A stretch of 64,000 bases of DNA from Paramyrothecium sp. XJ0827 (GCA_020881915.1 JAJFPB010000003.1:5022001-5086000); one strand, 5' to 3'. Positions 10,207 to 23,180 are shown, numbered from the stretch's first letter. Program-made: numbers and translations. Notes: generated from the sequence alone by a model not told the origin.

Positions 10207-12892
10207 AACGATGCATTTGAGACAGCCCAACACGGAATTTGTTTGTTAATCTGTCTTTGGATTATCATGCTTCAGTAAATAGTTGCTTCTTTCACATCTT
10301 CCCACTGTGGGCAACAAGGGTTGCGAGGCGCGAGAGTTACAAAGCATTTAGAGGTTTGCATAACCCTTCAGCTTTTGTAACGGCAGGTAAGCTGTCTGAA
10401 ATGAGCAAGGCAGGGATCATGCGGGCGATAGTTCGAGAATTGTTCTACGAGGCAAGGAGCAAGAAACCAGAGAGACGGCTGTTGTTCGCCACCAGCCTCT
10501 AAGCACAGGGAGAATAGTGGTATTGACAAATTGATGTTGATTCATGGATCTATTGCCAATTAATGCCCACACAGTCGACCCCAATGAAAAGAACATTGTC
10601 TCACTGGGATGTTAACGGAATGGTCCAAAGCAAAGGAACGTGACAGCTTTACAGGTGCAAGGGTGGAGCAATCAAGTTTTTAGGAAATTGACACACGCCG
10701 CTGCGATATTCCGGCACGTGGGTGATTTCCTACTCGCTGCAATCGACGGATTTCTCTGCGATTACTCGATGAAGTGATCCGTAGTATATTGGGAAATCAT
10801 CATGGTGACTTCTCGAAGGAGAACACATTTTCCGACTCGGAGCCCAAGCAAGTGGTATGTACTCTAATAGGATATAAGGGCCGTTTCTCCTCGATCTGGT
10901 AGTTTTGTTCAAAGTGCTGAAGCCCCAAGCCTAGCCTAGGCAATTGATGCATGCCAACGATTCGGGGTCACGGGCGCAGAGCGGCCATGTATTGCAGTGA
11001 CACTGCTTTGAACAACACGAGCGTACATAACCTGCCAGAAGTTGTACTGTGAGGGCGTGTATTCACCGTGGGTAGTACCCTCCAGCCCGATTGTGAACAA
11101 GACCAAGGCGGGGCCCAGAAGAAATGCTCATAGCCCTTCACCATTCCTGACGGACGAGCAATCAATCGGCTTCAACTTATAGTGGATTAGTTGCCAAGCA
11201 GCAGGGCAGGGATGCAACGGGCGCTGGCAGAGGGCCCTGTATCTACTCCTCAAATTAGTACATCGTGTGTGCGCACCTGCTGCAACAGAGAGTTCTCGCG
11301 ACGCCAGTGTTATGTTTACATGGGGACAAGCTTTCCCTTGAATACCGGTCCTTCAAGGCTATGTCGCATGCATGGTAAATCTGTGGGCTTTGGCAAAAAA
11401 GCAAACCATTATTCTGCACATCACTTCACTTGGACACTTGGTTTGCCCCAACGGAAAGAGTCGTGCGGAACTGAGACAGCCAAGTCATCACTGGGCGCTA
11501 ATCTGTGATCTCGTCCAAAGACGAAAAAGCGCGCGCAGCAACTGCAGCGGCCACCAGCCCCGCGCCTCCGAGTAAATCAGAGGACTGACCTGTTGCTCTT
11601 GGCGCAGCGCAGTGGCGTTCCATTGCCTTGGTTCAACGTGAACAAGCCCCGCGATTGTGTCGTCGAGCAGTCGGCTGTGGTGCCATGTGTTATCGTGCAT
11701 CATGACATAACCTGCCGCTCTTCTAACTTACCATGTCAGCCAGGCCCAATGTCTGTGGCTGGTCGGACGAGTGCAGAACACCAAAGCGTCAGCACAAGGT
11801 CCCATCACTGATTTTGCAGACACCTGCCCCTCGCCCACATGCTCGCCTGCTCACGAAGGCTGCCTCGAGTTTAATAAGATTTGTTTCCCCGGGAACTTTG
11901 ATGGGCAGCTTGAGCTTGGACTTGGGCTGGCACCTCGCATGGAAGGCCTGAAGGAACTACGTCCGCTAACTACGACTGGCCTTACTAGCCGCAAGAACCG
12001 ATCAAACCAAAAATTCTGAAACTGTCAGCAGGTTGCAGCTCTAGAGCTGTTTAGTCTCTCCACCTGGCTAGCCGAGCCAGGCTCTGGCGCAGCCAAAAAG
12101 TGCAAGGAAACATTAACACGAATCAGAGCTGCGCATCTCGTCTTGGCAGTCAACTGCGGGTACGGGTCCATAGAGTCGGAGAGATCCAGGCCGCTCATTA
12201 GAAATCAAGGGCCAGACCTCGGCGGATCTGCAAGTGATGCCATTAGGGACCTAGTAGCAGAGGTAGCACTCGGCGAATGCGCCGTGTGGAGAGCATTGTT
12301 GGGTGCGTGTCAGAACGCCTTCACCTGTCCAGCGGGCTTATCACGCAGGCAAAGGAACGTGGCCGGCTTTCCACCAACAGCCTCGACATCTTGCAGCCAA
12401 AAGCCAGCGCCTGATTGGGGTGCGATCACAGGCGATCCTCATGTCTCAGCCTGGCTGTAGGCGCCGTGGCCCATTCGGCAAGCTGCCGCGACGGACCCGA
12501 CAGTGATCCGACCCTCCCTGCAGCTTGCGAGATTAGCGCAAATCATGGACAGCACGATCCACAAGCCCACCCAAGGATGTATAAGCGTAAACGTCATTGG
12601 GAACCGGACGTAATGGACTTTGGTCGGAATTTAAATTCCCTGCCGGCGCGTTCATTAATAATATAGACTTTGTGGACGGTGTGAGAGCCGGATGAGACGG
12701 ACAAGGGTTGGAGACTGATAAGCTGTCTTGCCTGCCGTACTCTACAGCTTCGACCTTTTTAACCTCTTGACCGCTCCCGCTCTTTGAGCGTTCAGCTAAA
12801 CGTCTTCAATTGCCCATCTGACGTCGATTGAGGCCCGCGGCTGACGCACACTTCACGACCGTTTGACCACCGCTCTGCTGTTGAACAGCATT
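10207..12892. other. 2.7-kb gene-poor region upstream of the PDR transporter
   Basis: Several 60-110 codon open frames occur on both strands, but none has protein-like composition, linked exons or a recognised domain. AT-rich patches around 12628-12665 and a pyrimidine-rich stretch at 12740-12810 lie just before the transporter start, as expected for a promoter and leader. No transposon ends were seen. Confidence 0.5.
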
Positions 12893-15800
12893 ATGTGGGG
12901 GACCACAATCGACGGCGACGCCCTTCGAAGGACGCCGTCCACGGCATACCAGGAGAACCAGAATCGCCATCACAGAGAGACTCGCCATGACTCGGAGCAG
13001 AGCGGAAGCGCTTCCGACACCGACGTCGACCGGACGGGTACTTGGGGCGAGAGAGACATCCACTGTCTCAACGAGGCCGACGCTCTGAAAGAGTACGAAG
13101 ACCTCGGTCGCAACCTCACAGAACTGCGCAAGACGCGGACAACAGAGTCGCAAACCTCGAAAAGATGGGGTAGACGACCATCCACAGCCCGTTCGCGACC
13201 GAGCAGGCGGCGGGAAAGCGCCGATCTCGAGGCCGCAGAGGACGAGGCTGGCGAGTTTCCAGAGGGGGAAGGGGAGGAATTCGATCTTGCCGAGTTCCTC
13301 CGCGAAAGAAAATCCGGCACAACATCAAATGAGAAAAGAGTTGGTGTGGTATGGGAACATCTGACGGTCAAAGGCATCGGCAGCACCGCGACGTTTGTTC
13401 GGACGGTGCCGGATGCCGTCCTGGGGACCTTCGGCCCCGACCTATACCGCATCCTGTGCCGATTCATCCCGGCCTTGCAGTTTCGCAAACCCCCGACGAG
13501 AGAGCTGCTGCGTGACTTCACAGGCTGCGTGCGCAATGGCGAGATGATGCTCGTGCTCGGCCGGCCAGGCTCCGGCTGCAGCACGTTCCTCAAGGCCATC
13601 GCCAACAAGCGCGACGAATTCGCCGGAGTCGAGGGCGACGTGTCGTACGGCGGTATGCACGCCTCCAAGCAGGACAAGCACTACCGCGGAGAGGTAGTCT
13701 ACAACGGCGAGGACGACATCCACTTCGCGATCCTGAACGTGTGGCGGACCCTCACGTTCGCGCTGATGAACAAGAGCAAAAAGGCCGCCAGGGGAGACAT
13801 CGAGGTCATTGCCAATGCCTTCATGAAGATGTTCGGCATCAGCCACACCAAGTACACGCAGGTCGGCGACGAGTATACCCGAGGTGTCTCTGGCGGAGAG
13901 AGAAAACGAGTGTCTATCGCCGAGACGCTCGCGTCCGGAGCAACGGTGAACGCGTGGGACAACTCTACCCGCGGTCTGGATGCGTCCACCGCACTGGATT
14001 ATGCGCGATCCCTCCGTATCATGACTGACATTAGCGGCCGCACAACCCTCGTGACCCTCTACCAGGCCGGCGAGGGCATCTACGAGCTCATGGACAAGGT
14101 TCTGGTCATCGACGACGGCCGCGAAATCTTCTACGGCCCCGCCGGCAGGGCCAAGCAGTACTTCATCGATCTTGGCTTCGAATGCCCCGACCGCCAGACC
14201 ACAGCCGACTTCCTGACCGCTGTCACGGATCCTGTCGAGCGACGCTTCCGCCCAGGCTTCGAGGACCGAGCCCCCAAGACCGCGGAGGAGCTCCAAAAGG
14301 TGTTCCGCGAGTCGTCCAACTACCAGGAGGCGCTCGCAGATGTCGCCGCGTACAAGGAGCAGCTCGCGCAGACGAACTACGAAGACGCTAGGAACTTTGA
14401 AGGTGCCGTCCAAGAGGCCAAGTCGAAGCATGTCTCGCAGAAATCGCCGTACACCATTCCCTTCCACAAGCAAGTCATGGCCTGCTACCAGAGAGAGGTC
14501 TGGCTTCTGTTTGCAGACACGACCACCCTCTGGACGAAGCTCTTCATCATCATCTCGAACGGTCTCATCATCGGATCCCTGTTCTACGGACAACCCGCGA
14601 ACACGGAGGGCACATTCTCCCGTGGCGGCACTCTCTTCCTTGGTACCCTGTTCCTTGGCTGGCTGCAACTATCTGAACTCATGAAGGCCGTCTCGGGCCG
14701 TGACATTGTCAGTCGGCACAATGAGTATGCCTTCTATCGCCCTTCGGCCGTGTCGCTTGCTCGTGTCCTGCTGGACTTCCCGGTTCTGCTATTTCAGGTC
14801 TGCTTGTTCAGCATCATCATTTACTTCATGACCAATCTCGACGTCGACGCGAGCAAGTTCTGGATATTCTTGCTCTTCGTGTACACGTCCGTTATCATGA
14901 TGACTTCCCTGTACCGAATGCTTGCGGCTCTGTCACCAAATATTGATACGGCAGTGCGGTTCTCTGGCATTGCCCTCAACGTGCTCATCATCTACACTGG
15001 ATACGTCATTCCAAAGACCCAGCTCCTCAGTGATTACATCTGGTTTGGTTGGATTTTCTGGATTAACCCCTTCAGCTATGCGTTCGAGGGTGTCTTGACG
15101 AATGAGCTATCCAGCCAACAGCTCCCGTGCTCACCTAGCCAGCTGGTTCCCCAGGGACCTGGCGTTCAGCCCCAGTACCAGGGCTGCGCGATATCTGGAG
15201 CAACACCTGGCTCTTCAACCGTCTCGGGTGCAGCCTACCTGCAAGAGCACTACAACTACAGCCGTTCTAATCTCTGGCGGAACTGGGCAGTGGTCATTGC
15301 CTTCACCGTTCTCTACCTTCTTGTTACAATCTTCGCAACGGAATTTGTCAATTTTGCTCAAGGTGGTGGCGGTGCCCTGATCTTCAAGAAGACCAGCAAG
15401 TCTAAGAAAGGCGTCAAGGAAGCCGCTGCTCCCGTCGACGAAGAAAAGGTGTCTTCATCGCAGGCCACGCTGAAAAATTCGCCACCTAGCGCTGTTGGAG
15501 CATCAAACAGCCCATCGGAAGACAGCGACGAGGGAATGGAGAAGCTGGCCAGCAGCAAGTCAATCTTCACTTGGCAGAATGTTGAGTACACTGTCCCTTA
15601 CCAAGGAGGTGAACGGAGGTTATTGAACAAGGTCAATGGTTATGCTAAGCCCGGAGTCATGGTGGCTCTTATGGGTGCCTCTGGCGCTGGTAAAACGACG
15701 CTCCTCAACACCCTCTCCCAGCGACAGACCGTTGGTGTAGTCAAGGGAGACATGCTCGTTGATGGTCGTGCTCTTGGCACCGACTTCCAGCGCAACACTG

Positions 15801-17605
15801 GCTTCTGTCTGCAGGGCGATCTGCATGACACGACGCAGACAGTCCGCGAGGCCATCGAGTTCTCGGCTCTGCTGCGACAGGAAGCCTCGGTCCCGCGTGC
15901 TGAGAAGATTGCCTATGTCGACCAAATCATCAAGTTATTGGAGTTGAATGACCTCGAGGATGTGATCATTCAGTGTCTTGGTGTTGAACAGCGGAAGCGA
16001 TTGACGATTGGCGTTGAGCTCGCAGCCAAGCCATCGCTCCTCCTCTTCCTCGACGAACCTACTTCTGGCCTGGACTCTCAATCAGCTTATTCCATCGTTC
16101 GCTTCCTCAAGAAGCTGAGCCACGCAGGTCAAGCTATTGTCTGCACTATTCATCAGCCAAGCTCCGTCCTCATCGAGCAATTTGACATGATTCTCGCTCT
16201 TAACCCCGGCGGCAACACCTTCTACTTCGGCCCTGTGGGCGAGAATGGCAAGGATGTGGTGAACTACTTTGCCGAGAGGGGAGCCGTGTGCCCACCGGAG
16301 AAGAACGTAGCCGAGTTCATCCTTGAAACTGCTGCACGCCCGCACCGTCGCAAGGATGGCACGAAGGTCAACTGGAACAAGGAGTGGGAGGAGAGCAAGG
16401 AAGCTGGAAAGGTCCTTGCCGATATCGAAGAGTTCAAGCAGAGTCGCAGCCAAGAAGCCGCCAATGAACGCTCGGAAAATGCACCAGCCGACAGGAAGTT
16501 TGCGGCGCCCACGTATATCCAGTGCATCGAGTTGACCAAGCGCATGTTCAAGCAATTCTGGCGCGATCCCTCTTACATTTACGGCAAGCTGTTCGTATCC
16601 GTCATTGTCGGTATCTTCAATGGCTTCACTTTCTTCCAGCTCGGCGATTCGATCCAGGATATGCAGAACCGGCTGTTTACGTGTTTCCTTATCATCACAA
16701 TCCCCCCTACCATCGTCAACGCAGTGGTGCCCAAGTTCTACCAGAATCTCGCCTTGTGGATGGCTCGAGAACACCCGTCACGCATCTACAACTGGGTGGC
16801 ATTTTGCACAGCCAACATTGTCGCCGAGATCCCGTGGGCTGTTGTGTCTGCCTTTTTGTACTGGGTTCTCTGGTACTGGGCCACTGGCCTACCTACGGAA
16901 AGCTCCGTGTCTGGTTACAGCTTCCTGATGACGTTGCTCATGTTCCTCTTCATGAGTAGCTGGGGCCAATGGATCTGCGCTTTCGCGCCGAGCTTTACCG
17001 TCATATCAAATGTTCTTCCTTTCTTCTTCGTTATGTTCGGTCTGTTCAATGGTGTGGTCAGGCCTTACAGTCAGATGCCCGTCTTTTGGAGATACTGGAT
17101 GTACTACGTCAACCCTTCGACCTACTGGATTGGTGGAATGTTAGCAGCAACCATGGACGGCCAGCCCATCCGATGTGCCGAGCAGGAAACGGCTCACTTC
17201 GATCCGCCTCCCTCCCAGAGCTGCGTAGCGTATGCTGGCGATTTTGCTAGATCTGCTGGTGGCTATCTTCTCAACCCCGACGCGACAAGCAATTGCATGT
17301 ATTGTCCCTACACCACCGCCAATCAATATATGGAAACGATCAATGTCAAGCCCAGCGACAAATGGAGAGGTACGTATTCATCAACCCGGATTCTTGGTCT
17401 CAAAGGTCACATAGGCTAACAATCACTAGACTTTGGTATTTTCCTAGCTTTCTGCGTTTCTAACTGGGCGTTGGTCTATTTCTTCATCTACACAGTACGC
17501 GTCCGCGGTTGGAGCTTCGGGTTTGGCCCGGTCTTCGGATTTTTGGGAAAAGCGATCAAAAAGGTTAAATCAAAGTTCCAGAGAAACACTAATGTCGAGG
17601 AATAG
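12893..17605 (+). CDS. PDR-type (ABCG) full-size ABC transporter
   Basis: Two exons (12893-17369, 17430-17605) give 1550 aa, the usual size for fungal pleiotropic drug resistance pumps, in the order NBD1-TMD1-NBD2-TMD2. NBD1 has the fungal-type Walker A GRPGSGCST (Cys replacing Lys, residue ~222), signature VSGGERKRVSIAE (~332) and a Walker B region ending AWDNSTRGLD. NBD2 has canonical Walker A GASGAGKTT (~928), degenerate signature LGVEQRKRLTIG and Walker B LLLFLDEPTSGLD. This asymmetry, with one degenerate ATP site, is normal in the family. Six-helix membrane blocks follow each NBD, and the last helix is encoded by exon 2 (FGIFLAFCVSNWALVYFF). It is likely a plasma-membrane efflux pump for hydrophobic toxins or fungicides; the substrate is unknown. 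The frame is open from 12863, but the first ATG is 12893. Confidence 0.96.
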
Positions 17606-18408
17606 GAAAGGGTCAAATGATGAACATCAAACAATGAACACAGTATACCATGGGTGGCCTCCTGGTTTAGAACAGAATGAAAGTGTTGATGGCGCTGGGA
17701 CCATCATCCGGGATTGCCAAAAAAGCCCGTAAAAATAAAAAGCAATTGAGTTCAATACTAAGAGGCTCTAACTTGGGGCCTAACTACTGATCTTCTTGAG
17801 GACGTTTGTATTGCTGTATCAAAGTGAACGCATTGTCTCCATAGACGTAACCCAGGGAAAGGTTTCTATGGAGCGTGAGTCGCCATATTACCTTTGATCC
17901 ATATTATCAAACGGATGACGACACAAAAGAAGTCTTTTTAATCGCCCTTTCTACTTAGCCATATCATGCATGCAATCAATTCCACAGCACTGTCAATCGA
18001 ACACCTCTGATCTGTTCAAGAGTAGTCTGATTGCTAGCCACATTTACCAGATACATTGCTCGAAATGGCCTCGCTCTTTTCTTCAACTCAGACATAATGG
18101 CTGTTGTTTACATGAATCATTAGAACGTGGCATCTAACTGAGACGAGACCTGCAGGGTCTTTTTTGTCAGCAAAGAGCGACTCCACCAAAGCAGCTGGCA
18201 GTCGAATCAAGTCGCGAGTTTTCGACGCTGTGCTCAGTGTGGTAATGGCCACAGCAAGCAATCTACGTCACCTGATCTTAGATCTTACCAAGCAACGGAT
18301 GCCTGGTCTTGTTTGGACTCACCCAGCCAGACACCGCAACTCGGTCCTAGTACAACTTTCCGTTTTCGCGGTTACGCACTAGGTAGATACCGACGAAAAT
18401 TGTTGGAT
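17606..18408. other. Intergenic region between transporter and F-box gene
   Basis: No gene recognised. It should hold the transporter 3' UTR and the F-box promoter. Short open frames here lack coding character. Confidence 0.4.
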
Positions 18409-19221
18409 ATGCATGCGGTATTGAGAACGCCTGAACTTCTCGAGCAGATACTGCTGCATAGCGATCTGAGGACTATTTTGTCCACTCAACGAATTTGCCA
18501 TGCGTGGCACAATCTCATATGTCGATCTCCGTCAGTTCAGAAGAAACTGTTCTTTCTTCCAGATTTTGAGAGCAAGACCATGCTTTTAAACCCACTATTA
18601 TGCGAATTATTCCCACAATGGTTCGAAAATAGAATACTATCGGGTCCCAAAGACTTTGCGACTCTGCCTTTGGCCCAATATGAGCAAAACAGCGCGTTCA
18701 TACGTGAGACAGCGAGCTGGAGGCGCATGCTTCCACGGCAGCCGCCATTACTATCAATCATATGCTCCACATCTGTTTCGGAAACGGAGGGCTCTAAAAT
18801 ACAGTTCTCATGTATTCGTCAAGACAATGAAGAGGCTGCAGGCATAAATGGCCGAGCCTCGACTACAAACAGTTCTCAGATCCGGATGGAGGTCCTCTAC
18901 CGTTTCATCATCGATGGTCTTGGTGATACGCATACGTGGCTTTTCATCTGGGAAGGCCCGAACTGGGGAACTAAAAACCGATCCTGGCATTATTACCGAA
19001 ATCTCGACAGGAAGACGCGGCAGGCTCTGAAGGCTGCACTGAGCAGTGACGGCTTGGTGATCCTGCAGTCTAGGACCGTACAGTACTCAAGGAAAGCACC
19101 TTGGCTGTTTGCTCCCAAGTACAGATTGATAGGCAGCGGTAGAAAGGTGAAAGAGTTGCCATTGACCGGAGAGGATGTTTTAAAGGGAAGCCAAAAGTAT
19201 GACAAGTCTAAAACAAACTAG
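18409..19221 (+). CDS. F-box protein
   Basis: Single exon of 270 codons from the ATG at 18409. The N-terminus (residues ~5-50) is a clear fungal F-box: TPELLEQILLHSDLRTIL, then the 'QRICHAWHNLI..SPSVQKKLFF' segment. The family is very large in ascomycetes. F-box proteins bind Skp1 in SCF ubiquitin ligases and present substrates through the C-terminal region, which here is an unannotated alpha/beta segment ending in a basic tail. An upstream in-frame stretch (from 18313) lacks an ATG. The substrate is unknown. Confidence 0.85.
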   Translation: MHAVLRTPELLEQILLHSDLRTILSTQRICHAWHNLICRSPSVQKKLFFLPDFESKTMLLNPLLCELFPQWFENRILSGPKDFATLPLAQYEQNSAFIRETASWRRMLPRQPPLLSIICSTSVSETEGSKIQFSCIRQDNEEAAGINGRASTTNSSQIRMEVLYRFIIDGLGDTHTWLFIWEGPNWGTKNRSWHYYRNLDRKTRQALKAALSSDGLVILQSRTVQYSRKAPWLFAPKYRLIGSGRKVKELPLTGEDVLKGSQKYDKSKTN

Positions 19222-19766
19222 TGATAGATGATCATAAGTCAAGAGATAACATGTATGTTGACGTTTAGGCTACACCAATCGATATTTCGTGGTAAACTCA
19301 GCGAGCTTTCTGTGGGGTTATGGATAAATGGCACCGGAAAGACCTTAGTTCTACCGGGAACCTTGTGAGATAGATTGTCGGAGGAAAATGTGAGCCACGC
19401 TCGTGGCTACTGTCTTCGAATGCTGCATAGCTCTTCTTGTGGCCAAGTAATTATATCCACTCTCTACGCATGCAATATTTTTCCAATTTAGGTAGCCATG
19501 CTACGCAGTGATTAACATCAGACCTCTTCATTTTCGCGTTCCTGTAGGTCATTTCTATTTCCCCACTACTATTAAGATCATGTACATTAGTTCTCGACCT
19601 ATCCCTGCTTCCCTTTCCCTATTCCCCAGTTGAATCATGAGTTCGCTTGTCCATCCGAGAAAAGGCAATCGAGGTGGAAGGTCTTCTTTCTGTACTCCTC
19701 TTTTGTTCTATGCATATGATTCAGAACAAGCCAAATGCATCACTACCACACAGCAGGGTCTTACCT
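19222..19766. other. Intergenic, convergent 3' ends
   Basis: Lies between the ends of the F-box gene (plus) and the secreted peptide gene (minus). AT-rich, no coding pattern or structured RNA seen. Confidence 0.4.
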
Positions 19767-19982
19767 TTAGCAGTTAACCGTGAAACCAAGTCCAGTACCG
19801 TCGGCACAGGCAATTCCCTTTCTCTTTCCATTCCTGCATGGCTGGTAGTATGTTCCATCCCTCACACAAGGCTGACAGAAGCCATCGCTATCGCAGTACG
19901 GGGGTTCCTGTCTGGGGACCTCGACGCTGGGCGCAGCCGCAGCAAGGGAGAGGAAGCCAAGGGCAACGAAGATGAATTTCAT
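19767..19982 (-). CDS. Small cysteine-rich secreted protein, effector-like
   Basis: A 71-residue frame beginning MKFIFVALGFLSLAAAAP, a textbook signal peptide with likely cleavage after the alanine run (about residue 17). The mature part of about 54 residues carries six cysteines in the pattern C-x5-C-x2-C-x9-C-x9-C-x11-C, enough for three disulfides. The remainder is Gly/Arg/Lys-rich with no known domain. Small secreted cysteine-rich proteins of this form are common among fungal effectors and antimicrobial-like peptides. Which of these, if either, applies here is not visible. The upstream minus-strand region (20000-20110) would be its promoter. Confidence 0.75.
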   Translation of the reverse strand: MKFIFVALGFLSLAAAAPSVEVPRQEPPYCDSDGFCQPCVRDGTYYQPCRNGKRKGIACADGTGLGFTVNC

Positions 19983-22032
19983 GATGAGTGCTGTTGTAGT
20001 TTCTTGAGGCCTGTTTGAGGGAAGATGAATGCGTTGAATAGCTGGGTTGGATCGACTCCTCGGCGGCGAGTCGCAACTCTTATACTTGTGGAATAGTCGG
20101 ATATCTGGTTCAGCCCTTTGTGTGGCCGACGACGCGTTGCGACGATCCGTGAGGGGAATGTGCGACGAGGAAGCAGGGTAACATTTCAGTATAGTTGTGG
20201 TGAACTATACAGACTCCGTGATCATTGTGGTGTTTGTTCGCCTTCGCAAACATCTTGCGTGCACTCAGTGGTGGAAAATTATGCTCCTGCAAGGTGCTAG
20301 TAGTAGCGAGCTGCAAGGAACCACATTTGCCCAGGCATGTCGTATTTCCCAAGCCTTTGAGAGATGTCTTCGCTCTAAACGAGAACGAAATCAGGGTTTG
20401 CCCGCTGGGGCATCGAGACGGATCCATCTGCCAAGCGCAAGCTGAGCGGGGAAGGGCTTAACTGCCGAATGACGTGGAGTGATCAACCCATGCCAACGCC
20501 ATCAATGAATGCCCACCTGCGGAAATGGGAAACGTGGCGTATGACGGATTCTCGAGGCAGCGGGCTTCAACTTGATGTCAGTTCCAGCTTGCATAAGGCT
20601 CCCTCCACACTCGGCTTCAAAGCCACGATACCAAGGGGTCCCGGAGGTCATGTACAGGCTTGGTTTGACATCTCGGTTTCAACACAGGTTGGTGGGCGGT
20701 GCGGATCTCGAGTGGATTGAGGGGAACAGGCGAAGGCGGCCATCTTCCGATGTTCCTTTTCTCGGCGAATATTGTGTCTGGAGCATCTATATATGAGCAC
20801 AAATGCGATGCCACTGATTGCCCTGATAAGTAGTTCTGAATTTTCCTAACTGTTTAGCTGCTCTTTAACCTTTCAATGCTCATTATTACGCAAAGCCTCG
20901 AAGGCTGTGATTTCGACATGCATCCACACATCATGGGAGCACTTAAACAGGCGATCGCCACCCTACACTTTCCGTATGAGATTATGCTAGAAATGACGAC
21001 AGTTTACTAACCTAAGGAGCTGGTTAATGACCGGATTTTTTTCCGTTGCAAGGTAGCATTTGACTGGGATGTGCTTCTTGCGTGAAATTGTACAAATGCA
21101 GTGGCTGAATGCAGGGCCCTGCATCGGTCCCTAACGCCCGCTGTAACTTTGTGCGATTCAACGGCTAAAACGGCTTCGCTTGTCGAGGGGGCTATTCTCC
21201 TCCTATTAGAAACCATCGTTCTATCGCTACAGTCCTGCTGTAGCTCATGGCAGGCTTATTCTCATATGCCATCCAACCGAGAATTGCCACCGAGGTCACG
21301 AATTTCGCCATGCATTCAATCTATTCGGTGGGTTCTTTTGATAGTCTAAGAGAGATTTGACGAGTGATGTTGAAACGTAACCCCACGGTCGTCCCATTGG
21401 CGGATAGGTGAAAAAGGGAACCCGGGGCTCCAGCGTATGCCTGCATCCAGACATGATCTAGATAACTTTGTGCTGCCTTGACTTTTTCCGTTCAATGAAG
21501 TATGTCGTTTTGGGTGTATCATATAACTACCAGAATGCCCCTGTGTCTCAAAGCAGAAAGTGGTATGCTTTGACAACAGTAATGCCAGCTAGTGGGGTTC
21601 CTGTATTTTTACTAGAAGGGCTATTTTTAGCCCTGAAATGAAAGACGTGTCTGCGCGGCACTAGAAGTCAGCATTCGACATAAATTGCCATCCATCAAAG
21701 TCGGGTTATTACCAGTGTTTGCTCATGCTCGATTAGCTAGTTTACAATTGATCGATCCATACAGCAGTCTCAAGGTCACGTGAATTTTTTTGCCTGCCGG
21801 CTGTGGGAACAGTAGTGAAATAGCATGTCGGCAAGGACCGGTTCAAGAGCCTGTCCCGCGACTAACCTCTCCGGTCCGACCAGAGCGGCTCTGGGGAAGC
21901 ATGCCGACACCGGACCTAGACTACTACCGCTGGGTAGATATAAAATAACTATAATTGCGTGTTGTCAAAGCAGCATGTTCTACTGTATCTTTTAAAGTTC
22001 CAATAAGTGTATTCAAGGATCAAATTGCAATC
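19983..22032. other. 2-kb intergenic region with one short perfect hairpin
   Basis: No gene recognised. A perfect 7-bp inverted repeat with a 4-nt loop lies at 21617-21634 (agggcta/tagccct). From about 21830 to 21925, CCG and CGG triplets are frequent upstream of the lyase-family gene; Zn2Cys6 regulators often use such triplets. Both are weak signals. Confidence 0.3.
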
Positions 22033-23180
22033 ATGTCGAAGTCTATTGTCAACACAAACCCGTACCCTTTCCAGTTTGATGCATCGAAGGATGCCGTCAC
22101 TGTCCAGAAGAGCGGTAAAGGGGTGATAGTGAACTTTTCCAATTGCCGCGGCACGAAGCCATCAATGCAGGCCTCTCGGCTTCGCGGCATGGTTGAGGAA
22201 TCTCACAACGACCCTTCCAAAATCGTCGCCACCGTTTGCAGCTATGACGCACTAAGCTCTCGTCTATGCGAGGAGGCAGGCTTTCCGGTCATTTTCTTGG
22301 CCGGTTACCCAATGGCTTCTGCACTTTCGCTTCCTGATACGGGTTACATTGCCTTCCAAGAGGTGGCTGCTAAGATTCAGGAAGTAGTTAGACAGACAAA
22401 AGTCCCCGTTATTGTAGATGGAGATACAGGCTATGGCAGCCCCATGAATGTTCGAAGAACGGTACAAGGGTAAGTACAGCTCTAAACAAAACAATGTTTT
22501 CCTCTGACCGCAGTAGTTTCGCCAAGGCTGGTGCAGCAGGCATCATGATCGAAGACCAGACTTGGCCTAAGAGTACGTGCAAGCCTAAGTGGAGCCCCGT
22601 GTCTAAAGAAACAAGCTAATTTGAGACAGGATGCGGTCACACGGCGGGAAAGAGTGTTGTCTCCCGCGGAGAAGCATACGCACGCTGGCAGGCAGCGGTA
22701 GATGCTCGTAATGAGGGACAAGACATCTGGATCTTGGCCCGAACTGACAGTCTCATTCACGGCTACGATGAGGCCCACGCCCGAGCGAAGAAAGCCGTCG
22801 AGATTGGAGTGGACGCAGTGTTTGTTGAAGCACTTGCAGACCGCGAGCAGATGACGCAGATGAGAAACGACCTCAACTTCCCCGTCATGTCTAACATCAT
22901 CGAGGGAGGCAAAACGGAGAATCTGTCTGCAAAGGATCTCGCCGGACTCGGTTACTGCATGGTAGCTTACCCATGGACACTAGTTGCGGCAAAATTGAAG
23001 AGTATACGGGAAGCGCTGGAGGGAGTCAAGGGCTCCCTACTTGTCGGTAAGCCCCCAGTTGTTTTGTCCTACGCGGACGTGTGCGAAGGTGTGGGATTCA
23101 ACGAGTATTATGAGCTGGAAGAACGGTACCAGTACGAAGGAAGAATGAATGGGACGAATGGGTTTCAATGGGAGAAGTAA
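22033..23180 (+). CDS. Isocitrate lyase / PEP-mutase superfamily enzyme
   Basis: Exons 22033-22469, 22514-22572 and 22630-23180 give 348 aa. The core is a phosphoenolpyruvate-mutase TIM barrel: VCSYDALSSRLCEEAGFP near the start, the metal-binding VDGDTGYGS (residues ~130-138), MIEDQTWPKRCGH, then ILARTDS and VFVEAL. The active-site loop reads KRCGH, as in 2-methylisocitrate lyases and oxaloacetate-hydrolase-like members, not KKCGH as in true isocitrate lyase. The length also fits the short subfamily, without the ICL insert. Possible activities are C-C or C-P lyase action on a small 2-oxo or hydroxy diacid; sequence alone does not decide. No mitochondrial presequence is obvious, although there are 56 residues before the barrel. 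Confidence 0.88.

Noticed and set aside
10239..12666. Several 60-105 codon frames upstream of the PDR gene
   Set aside because: No linked exons, domains or protein-like composition, and they overlap each other on both strands.
13442..14668. Minus-strand open frame of about 400 codons inside the ABC transporter
   Set aside because: GC-rich antisense shadow. The plus strand carries all ABC motifs and the antisense product is low-complexity Val/Leu/Glu/Gly.
21617..21634. Perfect 7-bp hairpin as a MITE terminus or terminator
   Set aside because: No matching second end, no target-site duplication, and such short hairpins occur by chance. RNA polymerase II genes do not need one.
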